Assembly: GCF_013030265.1 (NCBI RefSeq)
Contig: NZ_WPZQ01000006.1
Coordinates: 186,001 to 250,000 of the forward strand
Source of the DNA: Ruegeria arenilitoris
GTDB taxonomy: Bacteria > Pseudomonadota > Alphaproteobacteria > Rhodobacterales > Rhodobacteraceae
Direction: 5' to 3'
DNA: 64,000 bases
Shown here: positions 19,003 through 28,047 of the stretch, in pieces
Layout of the letters: every line of letters starts with the position of its first letter
Numbering within the stretch: position 1 is the stretch's first letter
Notes under the pieces: model-generated
Database searches by the model: none
What the model saw: only the letters and a program-made list of their open reading frames with translations
What the model was told of the DNA's origin: nothing
Made by a program: the position numbers and the translations under genes

Positions 19003-19767
19003 TTAAAACTTGTAGTTCAGGCCAACCCGCAGGCCGCTGTATTTTGGCGTAGACTTCGTTGAGAATCCCGAACCGAAAACCACATCTTTCGACTCGAACT
19101 GGACATACTCGTACTCACCGGTGATCGACCAGCTGTCATTCAACTGGTGCTCGGCTCCGATACTGGCAGACAACCCGTTGCGGCGTCCTTTATCCTCAAA
19201 GGCCCGGGTTGCCCCCCCGCTGGTGGTGCTGTTCGTCGTCGCGACCTCACCCTGCACCAGACCAAATGACACGAAGTACAAAACGCTTCCACTCTTGTTT
19301 GTCAGGCCATTCCGAAATTTGAGCGACAGCACATCCGATATCTCAGACCCGCCCGTGACAGTCGTAGTACCGATCTGTCTTGAAACCGTATCTTCCAACG
19401 AGCCAAAATCATACCCAAGCTCAAAACCGTAGACATAGTCGCGACCGCCCGTTGCTGGCACGACACCGCGCCATCCTCCACGAATGCCACCGTAGGTCCC
19501 GGAAGGCTTGAGGTTTCCGACATCGAAGGTACCACCGCCGGTTCTCAACCCGAACCGATCAGTTCCACCAAATCCGTAACCCGCATTCAGACCAAGATAA
19601 AACGCACTGACATCATCAGAATATCGTTCAGGGCCAACAACCACTGGGTCCGAGACAGGAGTTGTCAAATCACCGGCAACCGTCGCGCCAGCAAACGAGA
19701 CGGTCAAGGCCGCCCCGAACAAAACTTGCTTGCCCTTCGGCCTCAAAGCCTTCGCAAAGATTGCCAC
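19003..19767 (-). CDS. Outer-membrane beta-barrel protein (Omp25/OmpW-like)
   Basis: A 254-residue exported protein. It has a signal peptide (about residues 1-31, ending ATVAGD), then alternating amphipathic strands (FYLGLNAGYGFGG, YVYGFELGYDFG, SITGEYEYVQFES) and ends ...GLRVGLNYKF with the C-terminal Phe typical of outer-membrane barrels. It resembles Omp25/31-like porin-family proteins of alphaproteobacteria. The start is GTG, preceded by GGAGGGTACGA. Two inverted repeats lie in its upstream region, suggesting regulation. The function may be structural or uptake-related. Confidence 0.85.
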   Translation of the reverse strand: MAIFAKALRPKGKQVLFGAALTVSFAGATVAGDLTTPVSDPVVVGPERYSDDVSAFYLGLNAGYGFGGTDRFGLRTGGGTFDVGNLKPSGTYGGIRGGWRGVVPATGGRDYVYGFELGYDFGSLEDTVSRQIGTTTVTGGSEISDVLSLKFRNGLTNKSGSVLYFVSFGLVQGEVATTNSTTSGGATRAFEDKGRRNGLSASIGAEHQLNDSWSITGEYEYVQFESKDVVFGSGFSTKSTPKYSGLRVGLNYKF

Positions 19768-19857
19768 TCGTACCCTCCATCACAAACAAACACCCGGTCA
19801 CGACGACCCGCCCGCATTGTGCGCTGACGCCGCCCCGGAAAAAAGTTAACTATTCTC

Positions 19858-19870
19858 GGAACATGGTTCC
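19858..19870. promoter_or_regulatory. Palindrome in the outer-membrane protein promoter
   Basis: GGAAC-ATG-GTTCC is a perfect 5-bp inverted repeat. On the minus strand it sits just after TTGCTT and just before GAGAATAGTT, that is, between plausible -35 and -10 hexamers, a typical operator position. Confidence 0.45.
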
Positions 19871-19903
19871 AAGCAACAAATCAAGGGTAAAAATTGGAAA
19901 CAA

Positions 19904-19919
19904 ACACCATGTATGGTGT
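19904..19919. promoter_or_regulatory. Inverted repeat between miaB and the outer-membrane protein gene
   Basis: ACACCAT-GT-ATGGTGT is a perfect 7-bp inverted repeat with a two-base centre, upstream of the predicted promoter of the outer-membrane protein gene. There is no U-tract on either strand, so an operator is more likely than a terminator. Confidence 0.5.
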
Positions 19920-19942
19920 CTAAAGCGAGAATAACTACAAGC

Positions 19943-21262
19943 TTACAGCAGCTCGCCAGCAAGGGAATTGGCACCGGATGCCGTGATCATGACATCCCTC
20001 AACTCGCCCTTGGCAATTTCCCCGCCCGAGACGTGAACCGCATGAAGATATTCGGATTTCCCGACCATCTGGCCAGGTAAGCGGCCCGGCTTTTCAAACA
20101 GAACACTGACTTTCTTGCCAACCATGGAATCCTGAATCTCACGCTGGTGGCGCGTAATCATTGCCTGAAGCCGCTGCAGACGGTCATCTGCCGCTTCTTG
20201 GTCCACCTGTGGCCGTTCTGCCGCAGGCGTTCCCGGGCGGGTAGAGTACTTGAAAGAATAGGCATAACCGTATCTGACCTCTTCCACGAGATCCAAGGTC
20301 GCCTGAAAGTCCTCTTCGGTTTCCTCCGGGAAGCCGACAATGAAATCACCCGACATCAGGATATCCGGACGCGCTTCGCGAATGCGTTCAATCAATCGCA
20401 GATAGCTTTCGGCGGTGTGGCTGCGGTTCATGCGCTTCAGAATCTTGTCTGATCCCGACTGCACAGGCAGATGCAGGTAAGGCATGAGCTTATCGCAGGT
20501 CGCGTGCGCCTCAATCAGATCATCGGCCATGTCATTGGGATGCGAAGTGGTAAAGCGGATGCGCTCGAGCCCATCAACTTTGTTCAGCTCCCAGATCAGA
20601 CCGGCCAGCGTCATGTCCCCATTTGGACCTGCGCCGTGATAGGCGTTCACATTCTGCCCCAGCAGCGTGATTTCCCGCACGCCGCGTTCAACCAGTTCAT
20701 TTGCTTCGCGCAGGATACGATCTGCCGGACGGCTGACTTCCGCCCCACGCGTATAAGGCACCACACAGAACGCGCAGAACTTATCGCAACCTTCCTGAAC
20801 CGTCAGAAATGCGGTGGGGCCGCGCTTAGCCTTGGGGCGGCCCTTGAGTTTCTCGAACTTGTCCTCTTCGGGAAAATCCGTATCCAGTGCCTTTTCACCC
20901 GCGCGCGTCTTCGCTTCCATCTCGGGCAGGCGGTGATAGCTTTGCGGTCCGACAACCAGATCAACCATCGGCTGACGGCGCATGATTTCCTGGCCTTCTG
21001 CCTGCGCAACACAGCCAGCGACACCGATCTTCAGATCAGGATTTTCAGCTTTCAGCCCCTTAAAGCGCCCCAGCTCAGAATAGATTTTTTCGGCAGCTTT
21101 TTCGCGAATATGGCAGGTGTTCAGCAGGATCATGTCCGCGTCGTCAGGGCTTTTGGTCTCGACATAACCCTGACCGCCCAGCGCTTCGGCCATACGCTCG
21201 CTGTCATAGACATTCATCTGACAGCCATAGGTCTTGATAAACAGCTTTTTCGGTTCGGACAT
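19943..21262 (-). CDS. miaB: tRNA-2-methylthio-N6-dimethylallyladenosine synthase
   Basis: MiaB is a radical-SAM methylthiotransferase acting on i6A37 of tRNA. The 439-residue protein has the N-terminal [4Fe-4S] cysteines (Cys14, Cys50, Cys84), the radical-SAM motif C-D-K-F-C-A-F-C (Cys159, Cys163, Cys166), and a C-terminal TRAM domain. ATG at 21262 gives [21 protein letters not shown], the usual N-terminus; the upstream open frame is not typical. Confidence 0.96.
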   Translation of the reverse strand: MSEPKKLFIKTYGCQMNVYDSERMAEALGGQGYVETKSPDDADMILLNTCHIREKAAEKIYSELGRFKGLKAENPDLKIGVAGCVAQAEGQEIMRRQPMVDLVVGPQSYHRLPEMEAKTRAGEKALDTDFPEEDKFEKLKGRPKAKRGPTAFLTVQEGCDKFCAFCVVPYTRGAEVSRPADRILREANELVERGVREITLLGQNVNAYHGAGPNGDMTLAGLIWELNKVDGLERIRFTTSHPNDMADDLIEAHATCDKLMPYLHLPVQSGSDKILKRMNRSHTAESYLRLIERIREARPDILMSGDFIVGFPEETEEDFQATLDLVEEVRYGYAYSFKYSTRPGTPAAERPQVDQEAADDRLQRLQAMITRHQREIQDSMVGKKVSVLFEKPGRLPGQMVGKSEYLHAVHVSGGEIAKGELRDVMITASGANSLAGELL

Positions 21263-21385
21263 GGAACGGGCCTTTGCATTCGCTGGGTCGGCGTCGTCTA
21301 TACCCTTAGAACGCCGCTTGCAATGCTGGCGCAATTACCCGAATTTGGCCGGAAATTCCAGCAAGGTCCAAACACAATACAAGCG

Positions 21386-22249
21386 ATGCAGTACGAATCC
21401 CTCGACCACTTTCTGAAAACCGGCCAAAGCGCCTTGGCCAAGGGACCAATCGCACTGGTGTTTGTCGAGGACGACGTAGAACTGGACAATACGCTACGAC
21501 ATCACATCGATCTCGGTTTCAAATCAGTGATCACCTTCATGCCTTTGGATTTCAAACTGTCCGAGGAAGTGACAGAGCAAATTCACCGGGTCACACTGAC
21601 TTGCGCGCCCAGATCAGTCGTCTTCGAGATCATCAACCAGATCATTCAGGCCGCTCCCGGTGTCTGGATGTACTACTGCTATAACGCCGAGTATCTCTAC
21701 TTTCCCTTCTGCGAGACACGCAGCGTCGGTGAGATGCTGGCCTTTCACACTGAAGAACGCCGCAATGCGATGCTCAGCCACGTCATCGATCTTTATGCTG
21801 ACGACCTCACGACACACCCCAACGGTGTGGATGTCGATCACGCGATGCTGGACGGCACCGGCTACTATGCTCACGCCCGGCATGATGCGAGAGGGCAACT
21901 GCTGGAGCGCCAGTTGGACATGTCAGGCGGCCTGCGCTGGCGGTTCGAGGATCACATTCCCTATGAGCGGCGGCGCATCGACCGGATCGCGTTGTTCAAG
22001 GCAAAGAAGGGCCTCACCCTGCTACCGGATCACACGTTCAATGAACCGGAATACAACACCTATTCCTGCCCCTGGCACCATAACCTGACCGCAGCAATCT
22101 GTTCGTTCCGCGCAGCCAAGGCGCTGAAAAGCAATGCGGGATCGACCTTTGATATCCCCAGCTTCCGCTGGCGCAATTCCGTTCCGTTCCAGTGGAATTC
22201 GCGCCAGCTGATGGATTTGGGTCTGATCGAACCCGGCCAGTGGTTCTGA
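21386..22249 (+). CDS. Glycosyltransferase-like protein with degenerate DxD region
   Basis: A 287-residue cytoplasmic protein. The N-terminal half (ALVFVEDDVELDNTLRHHIDLGFKSVITFMP) resembles glycosyltransferase family 2/92-like proteins that begin with a segment of this kind. Where those have a DADEF-type metal site, this one reads CYNAEYLYFPF, so catalysis by the usual route is doubtful. The C-terminal part (SGGLRWRFEDHIPYERRRIDRIALFKA) carries conserved aromatic and basic residues. The start ATG at 21386 lies between miaB and the convergent dioxygenase gene; an in-frame ATG at 21322 is an alternative. Function not established. Confidence 0.65.
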   Translation: MQYESLDHFLKTGQSALAKGPIALVFVEDDVELDNTLRHHIDLGFKSVITFMPLDFKLSEEVTEQIHRVTLTCAPRSVVFEIINQIIQAAPGVWMYYCYNAEYLYFPFCETRSVGEMLAFHTEERRNAMLSHVIDLYADDLTTHPNGVDVDHAMLDGTGYYAHARHDARGQLLERQLDMSGGLRWRFEDHIPYERRRIDRIALFKAKKGLTLLPDHTFNEPEYNTYSCPWHHNLTAAICSFRAAKALKSNAGSTFDIPSFRWRNSVPFQWNSRQLMDLGLIEPGQWF

Positions 22250-22255
22250 TCAGCC

Positions 22256-23053
22256 TCAGCGCTGCAACAAAATCGGGAACCAGTCTTCGCGCAGACGCTG
22301 ACCCGGCTGCATGTCATGGCCCGGATAAGGGGGCGATGTGCGGCCCGGACGTTCCACGTATCGCGCATCATCACCAACAAGCCGCAGCGAGAACGCTCTG
22401 CGTCGGCTGTCAGACTGATTGCCGCGCGCGCCATGCAATGTCTTGTAGTTGAAGGCTACCGCATCGCCGGGTTCCATTTCGAACTCCACGACTTTCATAC
22501 CTTCGGCGTCAGGATCCGGAACAGGAATGTACTGACCCTCATCCGCAAAGAACCCTTCCTCAGACACCCACCGTGTCGGCAGGACCTCCTTTTCCCAGCG
22601 ATGTGAGCCCGCAACGCAGCGCAGAGTGGCCTTCTTTACAGCATCAAGCGGAGACCAGAAGCTGATCGTTTGTTGCCCTTCGACAAAATAGTAAGGGCCG
22701 TCCTGATGCCACGGCGTGGCCATCGACGTCCCGGGTTCCTTGACCAGCACATGATCATGGAACATCTGGACGGACTGCGACTTCATGAGGTCTGCAGCCA
22801 CTTCGGCAGCCGGCGAGGTTTCAATGACCTCTTTGAATTGCGGAATTCGCGACCAGTTGCAGTAATCATCAAAGAAACGACCGGTCTCACCCTCTTTCTT
22901 GTTTTCAGATGCATAAGGCCCGGGCTCGGCCATGTTGGCGGCGACGCCGTCGCGCAACGCTTCAACATGATCAGCGAACAGGCCTTTGACCAAGACAACG
23001 CCGTCTGTCTGGTAGGTGTCGATCATCTCTTGGGAAACAAGGGGGTGGGTCAT
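22256..23053 (-). CDS. Phytanoyl-CoA dioxygenase (PhyH) family protein
   Basis: A 265-residue Fe(II)/2-oxoglutarate-dependent dioxygenase. The metal ligands are visible as H-Q-D in TPWHQDGPYYFV and a distal His in KTLHGARGN, with a following basic residue likely to bind 2-oxoglutarate. The PhyH family includes ectoine hydroxylase and others that hydroxylate small molecules; the substrate here is unknown. It is transcribed divergently from a LysR regulator 86 bases away, which may control it. Confidence 0.88.
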   Translation of the reverse strand: MTHPLVSQEMIDTYQTDGVVLVKGLFADHVEALRDGVAANMAEPGPYASENKKEGETGRFFDDYCNWSRIPQFKEVIETSPAAEVAADLMKSQSVQMFHDHVLVKEPGTSMATPWHQDGPYYFVEGQQTISFWSPLDAVKKATLRCVAGSHRWEKEVLPTRWVSEEGFFADEGQYIPVPDPDAEGMKVVEFEMEPGDAVAFNYKTLHGARGNQSDSRRRAFSLRLVGDDARYVERPGRTSPPYPGHDMQPGQRLREDWFPILLQR

Positions 23054-23139
23054 GATGGTCTCCTTGGATAGCTCGACCCGATCTGCGCATGTTTGTGACC
23101 ACTGTTCAAATCATATCTTTCAAACTAACTATTAACTTC

Positions 23140-24036
23140 ATGTTATATATCTCACTGCGGCAATACGAATATGTGTGCGCCATTGGCCGCCACGGCAGCC
23201 TGTCTTCAGCGGCGCAACACCTGAACGTGTCACAGCCTGCTCTGTCCAATGCACTTACCCGTGTCGAATCACATCTGGGGTACCCGTTGTTCTCACGCAG
23301 GCGTGGGGCGGCGATGGCGCTGACACCACAGGGACGAAAGTTCATTGAAGAGGCCGAAGCCCTGCTGAACAGCGCCGCCTTGCTGGAAGATTCGAAGCAA
23401 CCGGTGACGGGTGCCAGCCGATTGAGGCTTGGGTGTTTCGTGGATCTGGCGCCATTTCTTTTGGCCAAAGCCCTCCACACACTCCGCGACACGCTCCCCG
23501 ATGTTGTTGTGACTCATGGCGTCGAGAGTTTCGAAGGCCTGATCACCGGTCTGACCGACGGTCAGTTTGATTTGGCGGTCACCTATGATCTGGGAATGGA
23601 TGCCGGTTTTACACGCCAAAGACTGTTCAGTAGCGGTCCGCGCGCACTTGTGGCACCAGATCATCCTCTGGCAGCGTCACACCAGACATCACTCACAGAA
23701 CTCGAAGCATATCCGCTGATCCTGTCCAAAGAAGGATTGTCCGCCCAGCACGTACTTGGACTGTTCCGGAGCCGCGGCCTGAACCCCACCGTTTCTCACC
23801 GGGCAGAATCGCTTGAAATTCAACGCAGTCTGGCCGCTCACGGCGAAGGGATCGGCATCAGCTATGCCAGCCCGGATAGTGAGTTCAGTTATGATCACAT
23901 GCCCTTGGTCAGCCTGCCCATTGCCGACCCCGATGCGACCGAAGCCGTCGTTCTGGCCCGCCACGGCACCGGGCCCACCGACTCGCTTATTGCAGCAGCC
24001 GAGCGGTCGCTCATCGAATGTTTGCGAACTGAGTAG
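23140..24036 (+). CDS. LysR-family transcriptional regulator
   Basis: A 298-residue regulator with an N-terminal winged helix (LRQYEYVCAIGRHGSLSSAAQHLNVSQPALSNALTRVESHLG) and a C-terminal effector-binding domain (RLGCFVDLAPFLLAKALHTL onward). ATG at 23140 gives MLYISLRQYEYV; an in-frame ATG at 23089 would add a non-conserved 17-residue extension. Divergent from the PhyH dioxygenase gene, it probably regulates that gene and itself from the shared region. Its stop directly abuts the convergent irr gene. Confidence 0.93.
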   Translation: MLYISLRQYEYVCAIGRHGSLSSAAQHLNVSQPALSNALTRVESHLGYPLFSRRRGAAMALTPQGRKFIEEAEALLNSAALLEDSKQPVTGASRLRLGCFVDLAPFLLAKALHTLRDTLPDVVVTHGVESFEGLITGLTDGQFDLAVTYDLGMDAGFTRQRLFSSGPRALVAPDHPLAASHQTSLTELEAYPLILSKEGLSAQHVLGLFRSRGLNPTVSHRAESLEIQRSLAAHGEGIGISYASPDSEFSYDHMPLVSLPIADPDATEAVVLARHGTGPTDSLIAAAERSLIECLRTE

Positions 24037-24456
24037 TTACGGCTTTTTGCGCAGGCGGATCACCACATCAACCGAAGCGATCTCGACCCCTTCGGGTGCT
24101 TCGGGCAAACGCTGGATGACCAGTTGATCAGACGGTGCATCGCTCAGGCGGCTTTCGTCTTCCCAGAAGAAATGCGGGTGATCGTGTGTGTTGGTATCAA
24201 AATAGCTTTTTGATCCGTCAACGGTGATTTCCTGCAACACTCCGGCGTCACAGAACGCGCGCAGTGTGTTGTAAACAGTCGCCAGCGATACCGCGTCGCC
24301 GTTTTTCTTGGCCGACTCGAACAGGCTTTCGGCGGTTACATGGCGATGACGTCCGTCGCCAACCAGCAACTCCGCCAGGGCAACCCTCTGACGTGTGGGA
24401 CGCAATCCTGCATCAACCAACCAATTTGTAGCGATGTTCCGGCTCTGAGGCGTCAT
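24037..24456 (-). CDS. irr: Fur-family iron response regulator Irr
   Basis: A 139-residue Fur-superfamily protein with the DNA-binding half (LVDAGLRPTRQRVALAELL, ATVYNTLRAFCDAGVLQEI) and the histidine-rich HDHPHFFWED motif (91-100) typical of Irr rather than Fur. In alphaproteobacteria Irr represses or activates iron and haem genes according to haem availability. It is divergent from fabA; an inverted repeat overlaps its likely promoter. Confidence 0.88.
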   Translation of the reverse strand: MTPQSRNIATNWLVDAGLRPTRQRVALAELLVGDGRHRHVTAESLFESAKKNGDAVSLATVYNTLRAFCDAGVLQEITVDGSKSYFDTNTHDHPHFFWEDESRLSDAPSDQLVIQRLPEAPEGVEIASVDVVIRLRKKP

Positions 24457-24485
24457 GAATCCGATACCCGTTTTTGCTGACCATA

Positions 24486-24515
24486 TATATAAGTGCGGTC
24501 TGATGGGAATTTCAA
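24486..24515 (-). promoter_or_regulatory. Predicted irr promoter
   Basis: On the minus strand TTGAAA (24510-24515) and TATATA (24486-24491) are separated by 18 bases (17 if the -10 is read as TTATAT). Transcription would begin about 25 bases before the irr start codon. Confidence 0.55.
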
Positions 24516-24524
24516 ATGAAATTC
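24507..24524. promoter_or_regulatory. Inverted repeat overlapping the irr promoter
   Basis: GAATTTC-AAAT-GAAATTC is a perfect 7-bp inverted repeat with a four-base centre, overlapping the -35 hexamer of the predicted irr promoter. It is a candidate operator, possibly for Irr itself. Confidence 0.5.
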
Positions 24525-24644
24525 ATTCGCAAAGAATGCACTACGTGCGACACGATGTTGTCCGCTGCTCTTGCAGGACCTTGCATACGGGTGCTAGACG
24601 AGGCCAGATTGAATAAACGGACCCCTGGCAGGAGAGGCGGCAGA

Positions 24645-25154
24645 ATGGCCCAATTCCCGAGCAGCTTTGACAAGGACGATCTGCTGAAATGCGCCCGTGG
24701 CGAATTATTCGGCCCCGGCAACGCACAATTGCCTGCCCCGCCGATGCTGATGATGGACCGGATCACCGATATCTCGGGTGATGGCGGCGCGCATGGCAAA
24801 GGTCATGTTGTGGCCGAGTTCGACATCACACCTGACCTGTGGTTCTTTGACTGCCACTTCCCCGGCAACCCGATCATGCCCGGATGCCTCGGCCTGGATG
24901 GCCTGTGGCAGCTGACAGGCTTTAACCTGGGCTGGCGCGGCTGGCAGGGTCGTGGATACGCACTGGGTGTAGGCGAGGTCAAACTGACCGGAATGGTGCG
25001 CCCCGACCGCAAGATGCTGACCTATTATGTAGATTTCACAAAGGCTGTGCAGACACGCCGCCTGACCATGGGTGTGGCGGATGGTCGGGTCGAAGCCGAT
25101 GGTGAAGTGATCTATCAGGTCAAAGACATGAAGGTTGCATTGTCCGAGAGCTGA
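24645..25154 (+). CDS. fabA: 3-hydroxyacyl-ACP dehydratase/isomerase FabA
   Basis: FabA dehydrates 3-hydroxydecanoyl-ACP and isomerises the product to cis-3-decenoyl-ACP, starting unsaturated fatty acid synthesis. The 169-residue protein carries the hot-dog catalytic motif [20 protein letters not shown] with His71 and Asp85. ATG at 24645 is preceded by GCAGGAGAGG; the frame runs further upstream without a good start. First gene of fabA-fabB-fabI. Confidence 0.97.
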   Translation: MAQFPSSFDKDDLLKCARGELFGPGNAQLPAPPMLMMDRITDISGDGGAHGKGHVVAEFDITPDLWFFDCHFPGNPIMPGCLGLDGLWQLTGFNLGWRGWQGRGYALGVGEVKLTGMVRPDRKMLTYYVDFTKAVQTRRLTMGVADGRVEADGEVIYQVKDMKVALSES

Positions 25155-25202
25155 CCCCAACTGACGGACAAGCAACAGGGAACGGAACACAGGAGTACGC
25201 TT

Positions 25203-26432
25203 ATGCGTCGCGTCGTCGTCACCGGTCTGGGGGTAGTCTCCTCCATCGGGAACAATGCCGAAGAGGTCCTCGCCTCGCTCAAAGCAGGCAAATCCGGCAT
25301 CGAGGCCAATGAGCAGATGGTTGAACATGGCTTCCGCAGCCAGATCGCCGGCTCGCTCAAGATCGACGTCACGGAACATGTGGACAAGCGCACCTTGCGT
25401 TTCATGGGCCCCGGTGCGGCCTATGCCCATATCGCCATGAGCCAGGCGATTGCCGACGCAGGTTTGACCGAAGATCAGGTTGTGAATCCACGTACCGGTC
25501 TGGTCGCTGGATCCGGCGGCCCGTCGACCAGCGCGATGCTGACCGCACATCAGACAGTTCTGAAAAACGGTGCGACCAAGCGCATCGGCCCCTTTGCCGT
25601 GCCGAAATGCATGTGCTCGACCATTTCCGCCAACTTGGCGACCGCGTTCAAGATCAAGGGTATCAACTACTCGATCACATCGGCCTGCTCGACTTCGCTG
25701 CACTGCATCGGCAACGCCGCCGAGCAGATCATGCTGGGCAAGCAGGACGTCATGTTCGCGGGCGGCGGTGAGGAACTGGACTGGACGTTGTCCTGCCTGT
25801 TCGACGCCATGGGCGCTATGTCTTCGAAATACAATGACACGCCGGATAAGGCCTCACGCGCGTTCGACCAGAACCGTGATGGCTTTGTCATCTCTGGCGG
25901 CGGCGGCATCGTCGTTCTGGAAGATCTGGATCACGCGTTGGCACGCGGCGCAAAAATCTATGCCGAAGTCACCGGCTATGCCGCTACTTCGGATGGCCAT
26001 GACATGGTGGCCCCGTCCGGTGAAGGTGGTGAGCGCGCGATGCGTCTGGCGCTTTCGACCGTTCCCGAAGGACGTAAGGTTGGCTACATCAACGCGCACG
26101 GCACTTCGACACCAGTCGGGGACGTGGGTGAGGTCGAAGCTGTTCGCCGCATCTTTGGCGAAGGTAATGTCCCTCCGATTTCTTCAACAAAATCAATGAC
26201 AGGGCACGCACAGGGCGCGGCGGGCGCGCTTGAGGCGATCTTCTGCCTGCTCATGCTGGACAACGATTTTATTACTCCGTCGATCAACGTCGACACACTT
26301 GCCGAAGGCATCCTGCCCGGTGAAATTGCAACTCAAGTAGTTGAAAACGCAGGCTTGGACAGTGTCATGACCAATAGCTTCGGCTTTGGCGGCACGAACG
26401 GATCCATGGTTCTGTCAAAGTATAACGGGTGA
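25203..26432 (+). CDS. fabB: 3-oxoacyl-ACP synthase I
   Basis: FabB elongates acyl-ACPs and is needed for the unsaturated branch started by FabA. The 409-residue thiolase-fold protein has the nucleophile in TSACSTSLHC (Cys162) and the two histidines in NAHGTSTPVGD and MTGHAQGAAG. It lies 48 bases after fabA, with its stop overlapping the start region of fabI. Confidence 0.97.
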   Translation: MRRVVVTGLGVVSSIGNNAEEVLASLKAGKSGIEANEQMVEHGFRSQIAGSLKIDVTEHVDKRTLRFMGPGAAYAHIAMSQAIADAGLTEDQVVNPRTGLVAGSGGPSTSAMLTAHQTVLKNGATKRIGPFAVPKCMCSTISANLATAFKIKGINYSITSACSTSLHCIGNAAEQIMLGKQDVMFAGGGEELDWTLSCLFDAMGAMSSKYNDTPDKASRAFDQNRDGFVISGGGGIVVLEDLDHALARGAKIYAEVTGYAATSDGHDMVAPSGEGGERAMRLALSTVPEGRKVGYINAHGTSTPVGDVGEVEAVRRIFGEGNVPPISSTKSMTGHAQGAAGALEAIFCLLMLDNDFITPSINVDTLAEGILPGEIATQVVENAGLDSVMTNSFGFGGTNGSMVLSKYNG

Positions 26433-26437
26433 AAATG

Positions 26438-27229
26438 ATGTCGGATCTTCTAAAGGGTAAACGCGGCCTGATCATGGGCGTGGCCAATGACCGCTCAATT
26501 GCATGGGGCATCGCCAAGGCCATGCACGAGGCCGGCGCTGAACTGGCATTCACCTATCAGGGCGAGGCATTCGGCAAGCGGCTGGAACCGCTGGCCCAAA
26601 GCCTTGGCAGCGACTTTATGGTTGATGCGGATGTCACTGACGACGAATCCCTGGACCGCGCATTTGGTGAACTGGCCGAGCGCTGGCCAACCATCGACTT
26701 TGTCGTGCACGCCATCGCCTATTCGGACAAGTCCGAACTAACCGGACGGTTCCTGAACACCACCCGTGCCAACTTCAAACATTCCATGGATGTTTCGGCT
26801 TATTCGTTCATCGAAGTGGCCCGCCGCGCCTATCCGATGATGAAGGAAAATGGCGGCACGCTGCTGACCCTGACCTATCAGGGGTCAAACCGGGTTGTTC
26901 CGAACTACAACGTCATGGGCGTCGCCAAAGCCGCACTGGAATCGGCAACCCGTTATCTGGCCAACGATCTTGGCCCCGAAGGTATCCGCGTAAACGCGAT
27001 CTCGCCCGGCCCGATGAAGACATTAGCCGGTGCTGCGATCGGTGGCGCGCGCAAGACCTACAAGTTCTGCGATCAGAACGCTCCGATGCGCTCAAACGCA
27101 ACGCTCGAAGCCGTCGGTGGCACCGCCGTTTATCTGACTTCGGACGCTGGCGCCTGCACCTCGGGCGAAATCATTCGCGTCGATGGCGGCTTCCACGTTT
27201 TGGGCATGCCTCAGCCCGATTCTATGTGA
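26438..27229 (+). CDS. fabI: Enoyl-ACP reductase (NADH)
   Basis: FabI reduces enoyl-ACP in the last step of each fatty acid elongation cycle. The 263-residue short-chain dehydrogenase has GKRGLIMGVANDRSIAWGIA at the N-terminus and the catalytic Tyr147/Tyr157/Lys164 set (TYQGSNRVVPNYNVMGVAKA). Three starts are possible: GTG at 26429, ATG at 26435 and ATG at 26438; the last places the usual M-S-D-L-L start at the best spacing from ACGGG. This is the target class of triclosan-type inhibitors. Confidence 0.96.
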   Translation: MSDLLKGKRGLIMGVANDRSIAWGIAKAMHEAGAELAFTYQGEAFGKRLEPLAQSLGSDFMVDADVTDDESLDRAFGELAERWPTIDFVVHAIAYSDKSELTGRFLNTTRANFKHSMDVSAYSFIEVARRAYPMMKENGGTLLTLTYQGSNRVVPNYNVMGVAKAALESATRYLANDLGPEGIRVNAISPGPMKTLAGAAIGGARKTYKFCDQNAPMRSNATLEAVGGTAVYLTSDAGACTSGEIIRVDGGFHVLGMPQPDSM

Positions 27230-27288
27230 CCATATCTTTCCCTGTCGCCGCCAAGATTTGACCATCTTTCAGCGGCAGGGATGGCATT

Positions 27289-27483
27289 ATGAACAAACTT
27301 GACCAGATTATCGCAAGCAACGCGCGTGCAGCTCAATCCCGGCGCAAGTCGGGGATGCGCAGCAACCGCGCGCGTATCATGCTGCTGACCCTCTCCACAC
27401 TGCTGATTCTGTTCGTCTTCTACACCCAACCGCAGGTGCGTGACGCGGTTGGGCCGTTTCTGAACCAGTTGCCGGGCCTGTAG
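27289..27483 (+). CDS. Small single-span membrane protein
   Basis: A 64-residue protein with a basic N-terminal half (about residues 1-30, many Arg/Lys/Ser), one membrane helix (MLLTLSTLLILFVFY, about 31-45) and a short tail. GCAGGGATGGCATT precedes the ATG, so translation is plausible. Not recognised; it stands alone between fabI and the convergent FKBP gene. Confidence 0.6.
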   Translation: MNKLDQIIASNARAAQSRRKSGMRSNRARIMLLTLSTLLILFVFYTQPQVRDAVGPFLNQLPGL

Positions 27484-27493
27484 GTCAGACTGA

Positions 27494-27922
27494 TCAGTTA
27501 ACCGAAACGATCTCGATATCAAAAATCAGATCCTGTCCCGCCAACGGGTGATTTGCGTCCAGCGTAACGGTCGCCTCGTTGGCCTCGACCACAGTCACCG
27601 GCAGGGCCTGCCCATCTGGAGTTTGCATCTGCAGCTGCGTACCGGGCTCAAGCGGGATATCATCCGGGATACCCTCGCGCGGGATATCCTGCCGCATCGC
27701 CGGGTTGATCGGGCCATATGCCTCGGTGCACGGGATTTCGACACGCTTCTTCTCGCCAACTTCCATTCCCGGAATCGCAGCATCCAGCCCCGGAATGATC
27801 TGCCCGGACCCGACCGCAAATTCCAACGGATCGCGTCCCTCGGAACTGTCAAAGACGTTACCGTCCAGCAAAGTTCCGGTGTAATGGATGCGAACCGTGT
27901 CGCCCTGTTTGATTGCGGTCAT
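27494..27922 (-). CDS. FKBP-type peptidyl-prolyl isomerase (SlyD-like)
   Basis: A 142-residue FKBP-fold protein with GDTVRIHYTGTLLDGNVFDSSEGRDPLEF and VGSGQIIPGLDAAIPGMEVGEKKRVEIP, then a SlyD-type IF-domain insertion (about residues 70-115) and the C-terminal NHPLAGQDLIFDIEIV. It lacks the His-rich metal tail of E. coli SlyD. ATG at 27922 (MTAIKQGD) is chosen; the upstream extension adds twelve residues without support. It would assist protein folding in the cytoplasm. Confidence 0.92.
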   Translation of the reverse strand: MTAIKQGDTVRIHYTGTLLDGNVFDSSEGRDPLEFAVGSGQIIPGLDAAIPGMEVGEKKRVEIPCTEAYGPINPAMRQDIPREGIPDDIPLEPGTQLQMQTPDGQALPVTVVEANEATVTLDANHPLAGQDLIFDIEIVSVN

Positions 27923-28047
27923 ATTGGCCTCCGGCCTCATAAGGAAAGGAACGGCCAAGCCTAGGGGCTAACACGACAATGTAAACCCTTGGCTCTTTTA
28001 CCCCTTCAGCTCTTGTGCCAACCTGCGCCGGATCAGGGGAGAAGCAG

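Noticed and set aside
20471..21385. N-terminal extension of the glycosyltransferase-like frame through miaB
   Set aside because: The frame is open because of the opposite miaB gene. The credible start is at 21386, after the end of miaB, where conserved-looking residues begin.
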